Shown piece by piece: positions 1-10,649 of a stretch of DNA of 64,000 nt. A program made the position numbers and the translations under genes. This DNA is from Suillus spraguei (taxonomy: Eukaryota; Basidiomycota; Agaricomycetes; Boletales; Suillaceae). Within the stretch, counting starts at the first letter, position 1. Every line of letters begins with the position of its first letter. The notes beneath the pieces are model-generated. The model did no database searches and had not been told where the DNA came from. It saw nothing but the letters and a program-made list of their open reading frames with translations. The DNA lies in assembly GCA_016800925.1 (NCBI GenBank), contig JABCPU010000362.1, forward strand, positions 1-64,000, read 5' to 3'.

Positions 1-1218
1 CGGATATACGATGTGTGGCCAGTGGTAAGTGCGACTGTCTGAACTCCTTCTAACTTGATAGCTTAGCGGCGCCGACTAGATATTCTGGATAGGGTTATCC
101 CGACCTGTTCCTGTCCGCCACTCAAATCGCTTATCCAGACCTATGACTGTGTTTGTTCACTTCACGGTAATGCACTTGTTCTGTGACGCTTCCCTTCAGA
201 TATTGACATTATGTTATTCGAAGTGGACATTCACACTTTCTTACTTTGGTCATGCTGGAATCAACAAAATCTTCTATATCATTACATGATATTCCCCTTT
301 ATCATCATCACCACGGGACTATATTGTACGCTCATTCCTAGCGCACGTACCCCGATCATGACTTGACATGCTGTGCTTCAGTGGTCTTCTCCCCGAACAA
401 GAATCCCAATGTATGTGAACAGCAGCGAACTTAACCGCTGATGAATGATGCTTACTACATTGCTTCGCCAGTGCCAGTGGTACTGGATGTTGAACGTGCT
501 CATGCATGCACATCTTTTCCGAGTGCTGCACCTTCCTCTCATAGATTTCGGAGTGATATTAGTCACTTACTCTGAGGTATCTCTTCTTCCCTTCACAACA
601 TCTTTGTGTATAGACGTCTCTTATTGTAACTCACGGTAGTCCAATTTCTATATACAATACTGAGCTCCTACGCTCCACCTGCGATCGCTCCTTTTGTGCT
701 AACTCGATACTCCTGTTCTTGAACCACCGTGGCTTCTGCATGCTCTCGGCGTTTTGGGTACACTGATATCCATTGATTCAGAAGACAGCATTGGTTGTCT
801 CCGTCTTTACCTTTACCAACCGCAACACTCCTCCAGACAACGACAACGTTACGTATCTGATGTCATCTGCAATGGCATTCAGTCCTGATGAAATTGCATG
901 TTCTTCGTTGAGTGTCGACCAGGAAGAGCGAACACTCTCATGGTGAACACGCTATCGTCGATAATGCATGCATCAGGGCATATCATTCCCAGCATCGAAA
1001 GCTCAAAGATCAGGAAATTCACGCAGTAGGATTTATAGTAGAATGGGGGTAATGTAAAGTATATTTGAATGCATTTTATTTCACACATCTATCTGTAATC
1101 ACTCAAGGTTTTTTCATTTGCGATTAGATGTGTTGGTGAGTGAAACTCAACCGACGTCCAGCCGCCGATCGAAATCACGTGACTTATAAGTGTGACCCCT
1201 ATGTAGTTGCGTCAACCA
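1..1218. other. No gene recognised
   Basis: Short open frames here overlap on both strands, carry no recognisable domain and do not join through plausible splice sites. Nothing is annotated until the oxidoreductase relic begins. Confidence 0.5.
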
Positions 1219-2390
1219 TGTAAAGCAACAAAAAGCACTCTTTTTTGAATATAATCAAGGTCTATCCGCTGTTCGTTTGCGCAACATCTTGAAGCCCGGA
1301 AAAAATGAGTTCTTGATCTAAGCTTACTCTGCAGTCCTTGATCCTGTCGACTACAAAGTTTAGGATCAGGATTTTTCGCCGAGAAATACCCAGCAGTACT
1401 CGGCGAGAATAGTGCTGATATTGTCAATGAAGTAGGAGAAGGTCTCGACAAGTTCACAAAGGGAGACAGAGTGTAAGCATTGCTAGTGGCCCCTGAATTG
1501 TGCTTGAGCTTAACTTGTTCACTGTATATTTGCAGATTTCACTGTGAAGGCATGTTTCAGTGAAGTATTTGCATTGGCACAGGTATATAGATCCTAAATA
1601 ATTTGGAATATTATGAGGCAGCCACTAGCCTTCAACACTGCTTCAACAGGCCTGTATAATAGTAATGAGTACGAATTAGGCCTCACCCTTAGGTACAGGG
1701 CGGCATTGACGCGTACCGAAAGACACCGATTATCATTCCTGGGGGATCATCGTTAGCTGTCGGGGCATATATAATATAGTAAGTCACGAGTAACCGTGAC
1801 TGATAAGATATCCGACTCATTCAGCTGGCTCGCCTCTCTGGGTTTTTTCCTATCATTATGACTGTGTCACTTAAACATGAACATGAAGAGTTCCTGAAGT
1901 CACTTGGCGCTACCCATGTATTCGATGGGGACCTTCCTGTCAACGATCTCAAGACTGCTGTTAGCAATTGTGTAAGGAAATCGATCAAGTATGTGTATGG
2001 TGTCACTTCTCTCCCTGAGACACAGCAGCTCGGATGGTCACTCCTCGGTTAGGAAGGATGCCTGGTTTTAACACTTCCGTTGTCAGTTGAAGAAAAGGAA
2101 GAAATGGGACGCAGAACCATTACTAGTAGGATGGCCCGCATTGGGAAGCCCACATGCGGCTGACAATAAGCCACTCTAGTGAGTTGTGGGCCATTCTTTT
2201 GGAATAGCTTAAAGCAGGGACCTTCAAGGTGATGTATCCAGCATATAGTCTCACTGCCGCTGACTTTCCTTCTATGTAGCCCATTAGGTATGAAGTTCTT
2301 CCTGGTGGTCTTGAAGGAATTATCGATGGGTTAAAGTGAATGAAGAAAGGGAAAGGGACAAAACTAGTGCCCATCCGCAAGACACGAAAT
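1219..2390 (+). pseudogene. Zinc-type alcohol dehydrogenase / quinone oxidoreductase pseudogene
   Basis: Pieces of one medium-chain dehydrogenase/reductase of the fungal enoyl-reductase-like class can be read in order: an N-terminal strand with LKPGKNEFLI, the GroES-like part (KYPAVLGENSADIVNEVGEG, then KFTKGDRV), AFNTASTGLYNSN, a nucleotide-binding loop IIIPGGSSLAVGAYIIQ, SLKHEHEEFLKSLGATHVFD, and a C-terminal LPGGLEGIIDGLK near 2330. The copy is dead. TAA follows NEFLI, TAG follows DYKV, a frameshift precedes KYPAV, and further stops lie near 2213 and 2277. Intron-like gaps remain, so this is a genomic copy and not a retrocopy. Normal members are NAD(P)H-dependent reductases; the substrate is not predictable. 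Confidence 0.85.
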
Positions 2391-2628
2391 GAGGTCATAG
2401 TCGATGAGAAAAGATTCTTGTCTACGTTGGTGCGTTGTACGGTATGAACAGAGGTCGTGTTTGGAGCTATTTGTTCTCTGAATCCTGGTTTTGCTGACCA
2501 AACTAGAACTTATTATTAGTTGCCCACCAACAGGGTGGACAGGGCAAATGCTAGTTTGGAACAATTTGTGACCCTTAACCTCAAATCTTGTATGTGCTGT
2601 GATTTGCGAACAAATTCTTTGACTGATC

Positions 2629-3460
2629 ATGCCAGGACCTTTTGAGATTCTCCGCATCTCAGAAATTCTCGCAGTCATCCTTCATGGATTACAAGACGAC
2701 AAGAAGTCGTTGTACCACATGTCTTGCTGTTGTCGTGCATTTACAGATCCTGCCCTTGATATCCTGTGGAGGTCTATGCACTCCTTTGCGCCATTCATTT
2801 CTCTGATTCCACAAAGCGCATCATTTGTGGATGTAAGTGACTCACCTACAGTGATCCCACATTTGTTACTGAAGCCAATCCTTGTCATATCCGCAGGACA
2901 CCCGGACGAGTGACTGTGATCTCCTGAAGTATTGCTGTAATCCATTGAACGGCTGGCAATCGTTCGACAAATATGCTGCACGAGTATGGAGTTTGCACCT
3001 AGGAGAACACGACAACTATAGCGCAGATCTTTCAAAAAACCAGGATTGTTATACACGTCTCACAGTCATTCGCGGACAGGATGAGTTTCATCCTTTTCCA
3101 AAATTACGAAGTCTGGCCTATGTCCTCTCTGGGCCAATTTCCCCGCAAGCGAAGCCATTTCCCCCCTCCCTACGATCTCTCACCCTCGTATGCCACAATA
3201 CACTTGATTGTGACCCAATCGAATTGGCACTTGACCGCGCTGTCGCTGAAGCACCCCATCTGAAGGAACTGTGCATTGTTGGTCTCATGCGGACCAACTC
3301 ACTAAATTTGGAAGTCTGGACGGCGAACACCTACCAGCGAGTTTCCCATAGCAGAATGTGGATTGAAGGATCGAAATATTCTGAACACATATACTATCAA
3401 TTCTATTCATCCGATGCCATGAAATTGTTGATGCATATTCATGTTGCCTTACCTGCATAA
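2629..3460 (+). CDS. F-box-like protein, short form
   Basis: Two exons, 2629-2832 and 2897-3460, give a 255-aa frame; the intron has GTAAGT and CAG boundaries and the join is phase 0. The N-terminus reads as an F-box-like helix set (FEILRISEILAVILHGL, then CCRAFTDPALDILWRSM), with the PALDxLW signature common in basidiomycete F-box proteins. These normally act as substrate adaptors of SCF ubiquitin ligases. After it come leucine-rich segments (FPKLRSLAYV, PPSLRSLTLV, APHLKELCIVGL). Typical relatives are about 400-600 aa, so this one is short and may have lost its C-terminus. It lies head-to-tail with the Ap4A phosphorylase gene. Confidence 0.65.
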
Positions 3461-3592
3461 ATCAAGCTAAGCATGAACCAATTAGATCACATGGTCTTCC
3501 GGGCCGTATTTTGCCCATACAGTCAGCACCGTCACGGTGGGCTGGTTCACACACGAGTGACCAAATAATTGGCGTCCATTGAACGTTCAGTC

Positions 3593-4901
3593 ATGAAGGC
3601 CTCTGATATCATATCCGCATTACCCAGTCGGTTTGAAGCCGCACAATCTTCAGGAGATCTATTTTTCTTCCCCTCAGAAGTGAGCAAGCACGAGGAGATC
3701 GGGGTAGAGGTGCGTTTCCATCTGCTTTCATCATCGCAACGGTATTTCTCATGAGTGATTGATGCATGGCAGTGGGAGATTCGCCTATGTACAGCACTTC
3801 AAAAGAAACCGGTCGTGACACCACCTGCTGGGAAAGCAGAAATCGCACCATCTAATCAGTCAGACAAGACTGTCAAGAACTCTGATCCATTTACACCTCC
3901 ATATGTCCCAAATCTTCACGTCGGTGATCTATGCAACAAATCATCCGGGGCGGAATATGGTGTGCTGGTATGTCCGATTTTCTCCGTCCGAGCATCAGCT
4001 CAAGTCTATCCAGCTAAACAAGTACTCGGTCGTCCCCCATCATTTCCTTCTCGTGACCAAAGGTTCCTGACCAGCTACCCAAACTCCATGATCACGCGCT
4101 GATGCGTATGATCGACAGAATTCATGCCGCAAAATTCACCCCTGATGCCTCATGATCTGGTCCAAACTTATCTGCTACTCCTTGTGGCCCGAAGCGCACG
4201 TAAAAACTATTTCGCTTTCTACAATTGTGAGTCTCTCGTGACATGACCATCTGATAGCAAACTTATATTGAACATTCATCAAAGGCGGATCAAACAGTGG
4301 AGCCAGTCAAAGTCACAAACATATCCAGTTCATTGAAGTTGAGGAAAATGGACCTCCAATCGAAAGATTAGCCAAAGCTGCAAACCTTGAAGTCTCAGGT
4401 ACTCTCTTCATGCTCCTCTACTGGATATTCGAACCAAGCTCACCTGAGTTATCTTCAGGAAAACCCTTTTCGCTATCATCCGTGCCATACGCCAACCACA
4501 TATATCGACTTCCGACTCTGTCCAATGGCGCGTCACCAGAGCAGCTCGAACAAGCATTATTCCTTCCGTTCCTGTCCCTCTTGGATCTTGTGATTTCGAC
4601 CATGCGACATGCCTCGGACTATCCGCCTGGTACACCATCCTATAATGTGATTCTAACCCTGGAACACATGCACTTGATACCGCGTCACTGGGACACTTAT
4701 ACCCTAGGAGAGTCGGGGGCGATGTTGGGCGTCAACTCGCTTGGGTTTGCTGGCATGCTGATGGTGAGAAGTGAGTCCGAGCGCCAGGCATTAAAGCAAG
4801 AGAAGATCGGAATGGTGCTTAGAGGCGTTGGTGTGGAAAGCATTCATGAATTGCAAGTTGCTGGTACATTAATGGAAGCAATGGATGAGGCAGGTACTTG
4901 A
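3593..4901 (+). CDS. ATP adenylyltransferase (Ap4A phosphorylase)
   Basis: Six exons join into a 341-aa open frame: 3593-3709, 3773-3967, 4014-4062, 4119-4226, 4285-4398, 4459-4901. The family breaks diadenosine tetraphosphate with phosphate to ADP plus ATP, acting in the cytosol. Visible hallmarks are DPFTPPYVPNLHVGDL, NKYSVVPHHFLLVTKEF, SPLMPHDLVQTYLLL, and the HIT-like catalytic stretch GASQSHKHIQFIE, which carries the active-site His pair. A conserved NSLGFAGMLMV and LRGVGVESIHELQV close the protein. Length matches yeast APA1/APA2. The ATG at 3593 is preferred because the longer frame has no upstream ATG. One intron uses GTTCCT as donor, which is unusual but keeps the frame. No break is seen, so this is probably functional. 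Confidence 0.88.
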
Positions 4902-5094
4902 TAGTAACTTATCTGCGATCTTGGAGACTTTATACATGCACAAGGTAACATTTTACCCAAAGGATAGCAAGAAATGGGTATGTACAACACTATCAGGCAT
5001 CATTGACCAAGAAAACCCTTCACTCTCCACATGGTGTCCAAGGAAGCAAGCTAAGTGATACAATTAGAGGCGCCATCTGAGGCTGTGGTTTCTT

Positions 5095-5667
5095 TCACTC
5101 GATGACTTCGAGAATGCTTACCAGTTGGGAAAAACCTTCCTCTCTGATGACTTGTGCGATGATGGATTCTAACTGCGCATGGGACAGCTTGTGAAGGGCC
5201 AGAGTGTCATGCAGTGACACAACAAACTGGGCCCGAGTTGAATTACAACCTTCTGATGGTCGACTTTCCGATTGAACAGATAGTGTGGCGCTCGAAGGCA
5301 GTGGAGGCAGGGGCATCGTGTTTGAGCTGCTACGAGTAGACGAGGACGGCTGGGAAGAATCGGGCAAAGAACCTTCAGTAGAGCTGATGGACCCAGACGG
5401 TGCCTGGCATTGGCTGAACTTTGGGACAGTTATCCGAGGCGTTTCTGGAGGCGTAACGAAGGTACTGTCGTGAGAGGGCGCAGCCACTGATGTTGTTTTT
5501 ATAGAACTGCTGCTTGGAGCCACAGGTGTGAACCTAACCGGCGTTGATGGTGCGAATGCCGGTAAATTGGACTCGGATGATGGATTTTCTGAAAGAAGTG
5601 TAGTCGGCGCCGGTCCGAGGGGAGTTCCGCCCATTGATGGCTGAGCTTGTGGGACAGCTGGGAGCAT
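5095..5667 (-). CDS. Possible C-terminal part of a Dcp1-like decapping protein
   Basis: A 190-aa frame rich in Ser, Pro and Thr (low-complexity linker, residues ~1-145) ends in a compact helical tail, LSHAQLESIIAQVIREEGF followed by SQLVSILEVIE. The placement and pattern resemble the C-terminal trimerisation helix of Dcp1, a cofactor of mRNA decapping. No N-terminal EVH1 domain is found upstream on this strand; instead a cytochrome P450 relic begins about 200 bp further on. Either an upstream exon is missed or the gene is truncated. The identification rests on one short segment, so it is tentative. Confidence 0.35.
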   Translation of the reverse strand: MLPAVPQAQPSMGGTPLGPAPTTLLSENPSSESNLPAFAPSTPVRFTPVAPSSSSIKTTSVAAPSHDSTFVTPPETPRITVPKFSQCQAPSGSISSTEGSLPDSSQPSSSTRSSSNTMPLPPLPSSATLSVQSESRPSEGCNSTRAQFVVSLHDTLALHKLSHAQLESIIAQVIREEGFSQLVSILEVIE

Positions 5668-5859
5668 AGTGCCTCGACGGGAAATGTCGTCAAGATGGCC
5701 CGTCGTAGCTACACAGTATGGGTGCGAGCGACCAGAGGCTGTGGCTGTGGATTCAATCTACAAGGACAGACAGGTTGGATGGCATCGATGAACTGAGCAG
5801 CGCTTGTTGCAGCATGAGAACGTTGCACTCAATACCCCCACTTCAATTTGGGCAGATCG

Positions 5860-6490
5860 GGAGCGTTGATCTAAGCAAAGCCTATATTCGTGCCCCTGAG
5901 CAACGTCGGCACGGTCTTCCCATATGTAACTTTCATGATCGTCGCTGCAGCATAACTTCCAAAACTCTGTAAGTAAAACACTAACAGATCCCGCACGTAT
6001 GAAACCACTTACGTTGCAATATGGTTCTGAAAGTTGTGTGGATCACTAAGAATGTTGAGGATTATGTTCTTCGCTCGTGACATCCGTAGAAACTGATATA
6101 CCTCGGCAGATTCGGGCTGTAGACGCGTATAAAGTGCTCTGCACCACATCGAAAAATAAGAGACGGGAAATGTGAGCCTTTCCAGTATCGTGACGACGAA
6201 CCTACGCATCCGACGGAGCCTGTCCCTAGCGTGTGTCAAAATGAGGATCAATCTGCGAGTAAGAATTTCTCCAGCAACAAGGTGAGGTCAATCAGGATTC
6301 TACCCTGCTTCTCCATCATGTCCATCGCGACCTGCGATGGAGTCTTGAATATGATGCTGATCACCTATTATGAACATTGAAGGGACTTACTTTGCATTGA
6401 CCGATAATCACGATGATCTGGATTCCTGAGCAAATAGTAACTAAAGGGCCATACTCGTCGATCTACTGCACGATAGTGAGAGATTCGCTG
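5860..6490 (-). pseudogene. Cytochrome P450 N-terminal relic
   Basis: On the minus strand, fragments of one fungal P450 occur in the right order: EYGPLVTICSGIQIIVIIGQ (proline-rich/N-terminal sheet region), VAMDMMEKQGRILID, RALYTRLQPESAEVYQFL, ILSDPHNFQNHI, and AAATIMKVTYGKTV. These match helix A to helix C of the OrdA-like microsomal P450s abundant in Agaricomycetes. Stops lie after the ATIMKVTYG part, and the remaining two thirds (I-helix, ExxR, heme-binding Cys loop) are absent. It is a truncated, non-functional copy. Confidence 0.75.
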
Positions 6491-6561
6491 GTCAAAAGTG
6501 GGATCAAGTTAGATTACGAGGCCAATATGAAACTTCACTTCTGCGGCAGTAGTGTCTAGTG

Positions 6562-6653
6562 CTGTCACATGACGCAGAAAACGTGGCACTTTTTCCTCGA
6601 GTGATAACGTCACTCGAGGAAAAAGTACCACGTGGCGTGCATCATGTGACTCA
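6562..6653. repeat. Fold-back inverted repeat (hairpin)
   Basis: Two arms of about 43 bp face each other around a 5 bp loop near 6604-6608. The inner 22 bp, from CGTGGCACTTTTTCCTCGAG outward, are almost perfect; the outer parts (CTGTCACATGACGC against GAGTCACATGATGC) are imperfect. The geometry is that of a small fold-back element or MITE. It lies about 80 bp upstream of the ATG at 6735. Confidence 0.75.
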
Positions 6654-6734
6654 CATATTTGGCACTGTGCTTCGTAACGTCGTTTACCAGCTACCTGTAC
6701 CCCTGACAAACCATCTTTCACAATAAACCCCAAG

Positions 6735-7891
6735 ATGTCAGATACAACTCAAGGAACTGAAGGCAGAAGTGCTGCTGAAGTGGAGGGTATGTACCACAAT
6801 CCATTACCTACTTCTCTACACTGATCTCACTTTCTCAATGAACAGGGGGCATTAAATTCCTGGACATGCACTCTCTGACTGAGGATGAACTTGCAGCGCT
6901 GATGTATGGAATCTCACACAGCCTGTTTCCCCTTGACCTGCCATGGGATCCCAACAATGCATTAAAATGGCCCATGGATTTACAGTCATCATTCCAATGC
7001 CCCCCTATTGAGAATATTATCCAAATTCCCAATGCTGCAGACCCCCCAGACATGTGGTGCTATCCACAAGCACCATCCTACACACTAAACCAACTGCCCG
7101 ATGATTGATTCCAGCGCTGCTACAGGTATGCTGCAACCTACCATCCCTGTGATGCACCACACCTTCGAGACCAGTACTGTAAAATCACCACACCACCAAA
7201 TGTGTCTCAGCCTCAATTTGACGGGGGTGGTGCTGTACTAGAGCCAGTTCCTGGAATGGTAAAAATGGTTTTGGGTGTTCCCTATATTTATGAGGTTTGT
7301 GGGGACCCTGCAAAAATCATTACTGTAGGCTGTGCCCACACCCCAGAATCTCTCCAGACCCATCCAGAGCATGTGGTTATACACCAGCTTGTGGATGAGC
7401 TACAACTTCTAACATGGGGGGACAGAGGGCTAGCACCTGGCACTCCTGCAGTCTACAAGTTGCCAGAGTTCAAGCGCGATGACCGATCATCAAGACCTCA
7501 GGAAGGTTCATATGAAGGCTCTTACAATCTAGCAAGTACAGTCATTAAGGGACAGGGACAGGGCACATTAGCTCCTGCTGTGCAGACCGATACATGGGAA
7601 GCACAGAATCAAATTAGCCGCATTCTGAAGATACTCCATGATCTGTATGGCATCATCCTGCCACTGAGTGTCTCTGCAGATGAGTGGGATGTACTAGAGT
7701 ATGTCATGGCAGAGAATAATGTGTTCACTTTTGGAGGAGGTGGAGTAGGCCCTGTGGGCTGCCAGCTCAACATCTCATCAATGGATTCAGGGGGGGCTCT
7801 TGAAAAAGCCATTGGTGGTGCTCAGGGATCCTGGCAGAGAGTGATCCAGTGCAGCTCGCAGCAAAGGCTACGATACCGAGTGGCAACCTAG
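6735..7891 (+). pseudogene. Unknown multicopy-type protein with one in-frame stop
   Basis: Exon 1 (6735-6786) joins exon 2 (from 6846) through a normal intron, giving MSDTTQGTEGRSAAEVEG and then GIKFLDMHSLTEDELAALMY. The frame meets TGA at 7106-7108 directly after NQLPDD, then continues without another stop to 7891 (another ~260 codons, including CYRYAATYHPCDAPHLRDQY). So a ~385-codon gene is broken by a single nonsense codon. No catalytic domain is recognised. The C-terminal GGGVGPVGCQLNISSMDSGG and following AIGGAQGSW look like the start of a conserved domain that is then cut short. The style suggests an Agaricomycete gene family that travels with transposons; that is inference. Confidence 0.55.
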
Positions 7892-7929
7892 AGAACAAAG
7901 AATCTTGATGGTTGGCGATATGAAGTGAC

Positions 7930-9300
7930 AGCGAATACCTTACATGTGAACGGCTGTCGACATCACTGACCAATGAAACACGGTTTGCCACATGATACTA
8001 AAAATAAATAAACATAACCCCACTCCACCAAAAGGATGGCAAAAGTGCAGTGGCGAACAGAACAGAGAAGTTGTTGTAGAACCATGTCCGTGGTGGTCTG
8101 GTACAAGATCAGCCGGTGATTGATGCTAAGATTTCCGTTGACATACATGGCAGCTCGGTCCGCAGGCAAAAGTGTTTCCCAGTAGAAAAACCCAGCTATC
8201 ATTATAATTGAAATGATCAGGAGAATCAATACAACCGGGGATTTCCAACCATCAGTGGAACCGGATGTCACGGCGAAAATCAACAAGATGAAGGAAACTA
8301 TCAAAGTTCGTAAGCGACACAAAGAAAAGTATGCTGAAAGATTTATACCAGTCAAGACGCCTACGCCGACCAAATCAAGGGACTTCCATTTTGCCCCTTT
8401 AGGCTTACGACTGCCTGCAGTCTCTCCGATTTGTGACGGTATCATGAAAATACAAATCAGCCGCGCATGCCACAAACCAGAAGACCCAATGGCAAGACAC
8501 CCGTTGAACGAACATTGCACCGACCACAAGACCGCCCACTATGTAAAGGAACTATGAGGGTTGTCTTACGATATGCGGGATGCTCACTGTTGGCCACCGC
8601 ACCACAGCCTGCAAAGAACCCTACTGCCCGAGCCTGTTCGAGTGGATCTGGAAATACCTTGACCAATAGTTTTAGAGCAGAGGGAATCGTCATCGCAGAA
8701 GCTAAGAAGTAACCTTCATCAGTCAGAACCAACACACCAGCGAGAATGATCACTTATTCCAGTGATTGCTCTCAGAACAAGGATAGGAACTGCGGTGTAA
8801 ACGAATCCTGCGCACAACGAGAGGATACCAAGAGTGGACACTCCTCCAATGAATACAGTTTCTATGAACATTAGATTAGCATGTACGTCAGGTATGCTAG
8901 GCAGCACAGTACTAACTTGGGTTGTATACGTCACTGAGACGGCCACTCTAAAACTATGCATTGAAGTGCAAATCAGGACTTTACGGGATGGACACGCACG
9001 ATAAGTAGGAATGATGTAAAAGTTAATCGGAACCCACTAAACACCCAAGTGGATTGAATTTCAGTCATACCCATGGATGCCTCAAGTGCAGGAATCGCAG
9101 ATAAGAGAGCCGACATACTCAAGGTATCTATAAATTGAGTAAGACAGAACATGACTAACAAATTGAGTTTGCGGGCAAGAGAAAGCCTTTGGGGTTCATG
9201 AATATTCGTGGAGAGAGGGGCAGAAGTGGTGACATTGTCCTGAAAAATGCAGACAACATTGAAACGTTGCAGACTATGTCGCAGTATTATAGTGAGATAG
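7930..9300 (-). pseudogene. Major facilitator superfamily transporter relic (DHA2-like)
   Basis: Minus-strand fragments read in order as a 14-helix MFS exporter: LNLLVMFCLTQFIDTLSM (TM1), SALLSAIPALEASMGMTEIQ (TM2 region), VSTLGILSLCAGFVYTAVPILVLRAITG, GYFLASAMTIPSALKLLVKV, DPLEQARAVGFFAGCGAVAN, a basic loop, LDLVGVGVLTGINLSAYFSL, and PVVLILLIISIIMIAGFFYW. The order and the LEQARAVGFFAG motif fit aminotriazole-resistance-type drug:H+ antiporters. No ATG is in frame just before TM1, and the frame is lost in the middle and at the C-terminus. Unusual splicing could rescue part of it, but it is most likely decayed. Confidence 0.7.
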
Positions 9301-9379
9301 GTCAGGGACGTACTAGCTCGCAAATGGCAATCGAGCCAGACCCTGAGACATGCTGCGAAGCTCTCAACCATCGGAGGCG

Positions 9380-10640
9380 AATGGCTGAATGCTTATTTAC
9401 TAATCGAGCCAGAATCCTGCGGGCTGAGGGCTTGAAGTACGGCGCGAAGCTCAGAACGTGGGCCTCGCGATTGTCAAAAGAAGCAGATTCTTCTGGAAAG
9501 ATTCCAGAGTCTGAACTCTGCTTACGGGAGCCTTCCAGAGGCCTATATATAAATATATGATTCAATGAAATCATCGAACGCTTGTATGATGGCCTGGTAC
9601 CGTGACGAGCTGCAAAAGGTTTGTGTAATACGAAAGTTTGAAAACGATTTATGAGAGGCATACCAGAGTTCAACTTGATCATTCGATGGGTCTTTGCAGC
9701 GAGTCCGAGGCAGGATGTACCATTACGATGCCTGCGTACTTGTATTCTTGAGCCGTGGCTTCGCCTTCAGCTCGGACAGGATATGTGATTCTAGCCGAAA
9801 CCCGAGAGGATCAAGTCGTGGAGTCGGACTACGTGACAAAATTGACAAACAGCCGAATACTTGGTGAGAACCAACACGTATATTGTAGGTCCTCCTCAGT
9901 GAAAAGCGGCAAGAAAGGAATCACGGCGCGAATTAAGGCCTGATATATGTCCATCGCGGCCACTGCTGACATTCTATATGGAGAAACCTTGTCGTAAAGG
10001 TCTGGTGGGCAATCTGTCCAGTACAAGATGAACAAATAGAGCAGAAAGCGTTACATCTACACACCTCGAAGAGCAAAACGATCTGGTGTTAGGGGTCAAA
10101 AGTAGTTATTGAGTCTTGCTTCTGTCAAGCCGATCGAAAATTCTAACACTTACATTACGTAGAGCGTCAGGATAGTACGCTTTCTCAGAACCCAACCAGT
10201 TCTTCAGCTTATTGGCAGTGTTTATATACTCGTTGACGTCTTTTGATGCAGCCTGGTTGCAAAGACCGGGAAATCTTCGCGTTGTCGGCGACGGCAGTCT
10301 GTGGACGAGAACTCATGAAGTCCTTGGATGCTGATGAAGCCGCAGAAAGCTGTTGGACTACACGGAATTGACTATCTGTAAAATATTTAAAGGCTTAGAC
10401 GCCCCATCAACCTTGCGGTCGTTATAGTTGTCATATCAAGTTGTGGCTCGCAGGTACAACTTGTACAGCTGCAACAAAGGCAAACAGTCTCATTGTCGGC
10501 ATACTTTCTACTTTATGTAATTACGTATACTGAACATTATTCTATGTATTGTTTTCCTTGTTCACGCTGCGTCGTCAACAATCATAGCCACCCACAGTCT
10601 AAAAAATGAAATCAACCTTAACTCGGATGAGACAAAATGA
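9380..10640. other. Unassigned region with possible minus-strand gene fragments
   Basis: Minus-strand segments such as NQAASKDVNEYINTANKLKN (about 10190-10260) and MSAVAAMDIYQALIRAVIPF (about 9910-9980) look coding-like and have plausible splice signals between them. No family was recognised and no continuous gene could be assembled. Confidence 0.3.
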
Positions 10641-10649
10641 CAGGACTTA

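Noticed and set aside
2364..3056. Overlapping minus-strand frames opposite the F-box gene
   Set aside because: No domain, and the + strand exons explain the region with correct splice sites.
7106..7108. TGA as a selenocysteine codon
   Set aside because: Agaricomycetes are not known to use selenocysteine and no stem-loop signal was looked for successfully; a nonsense mutation is simpler.
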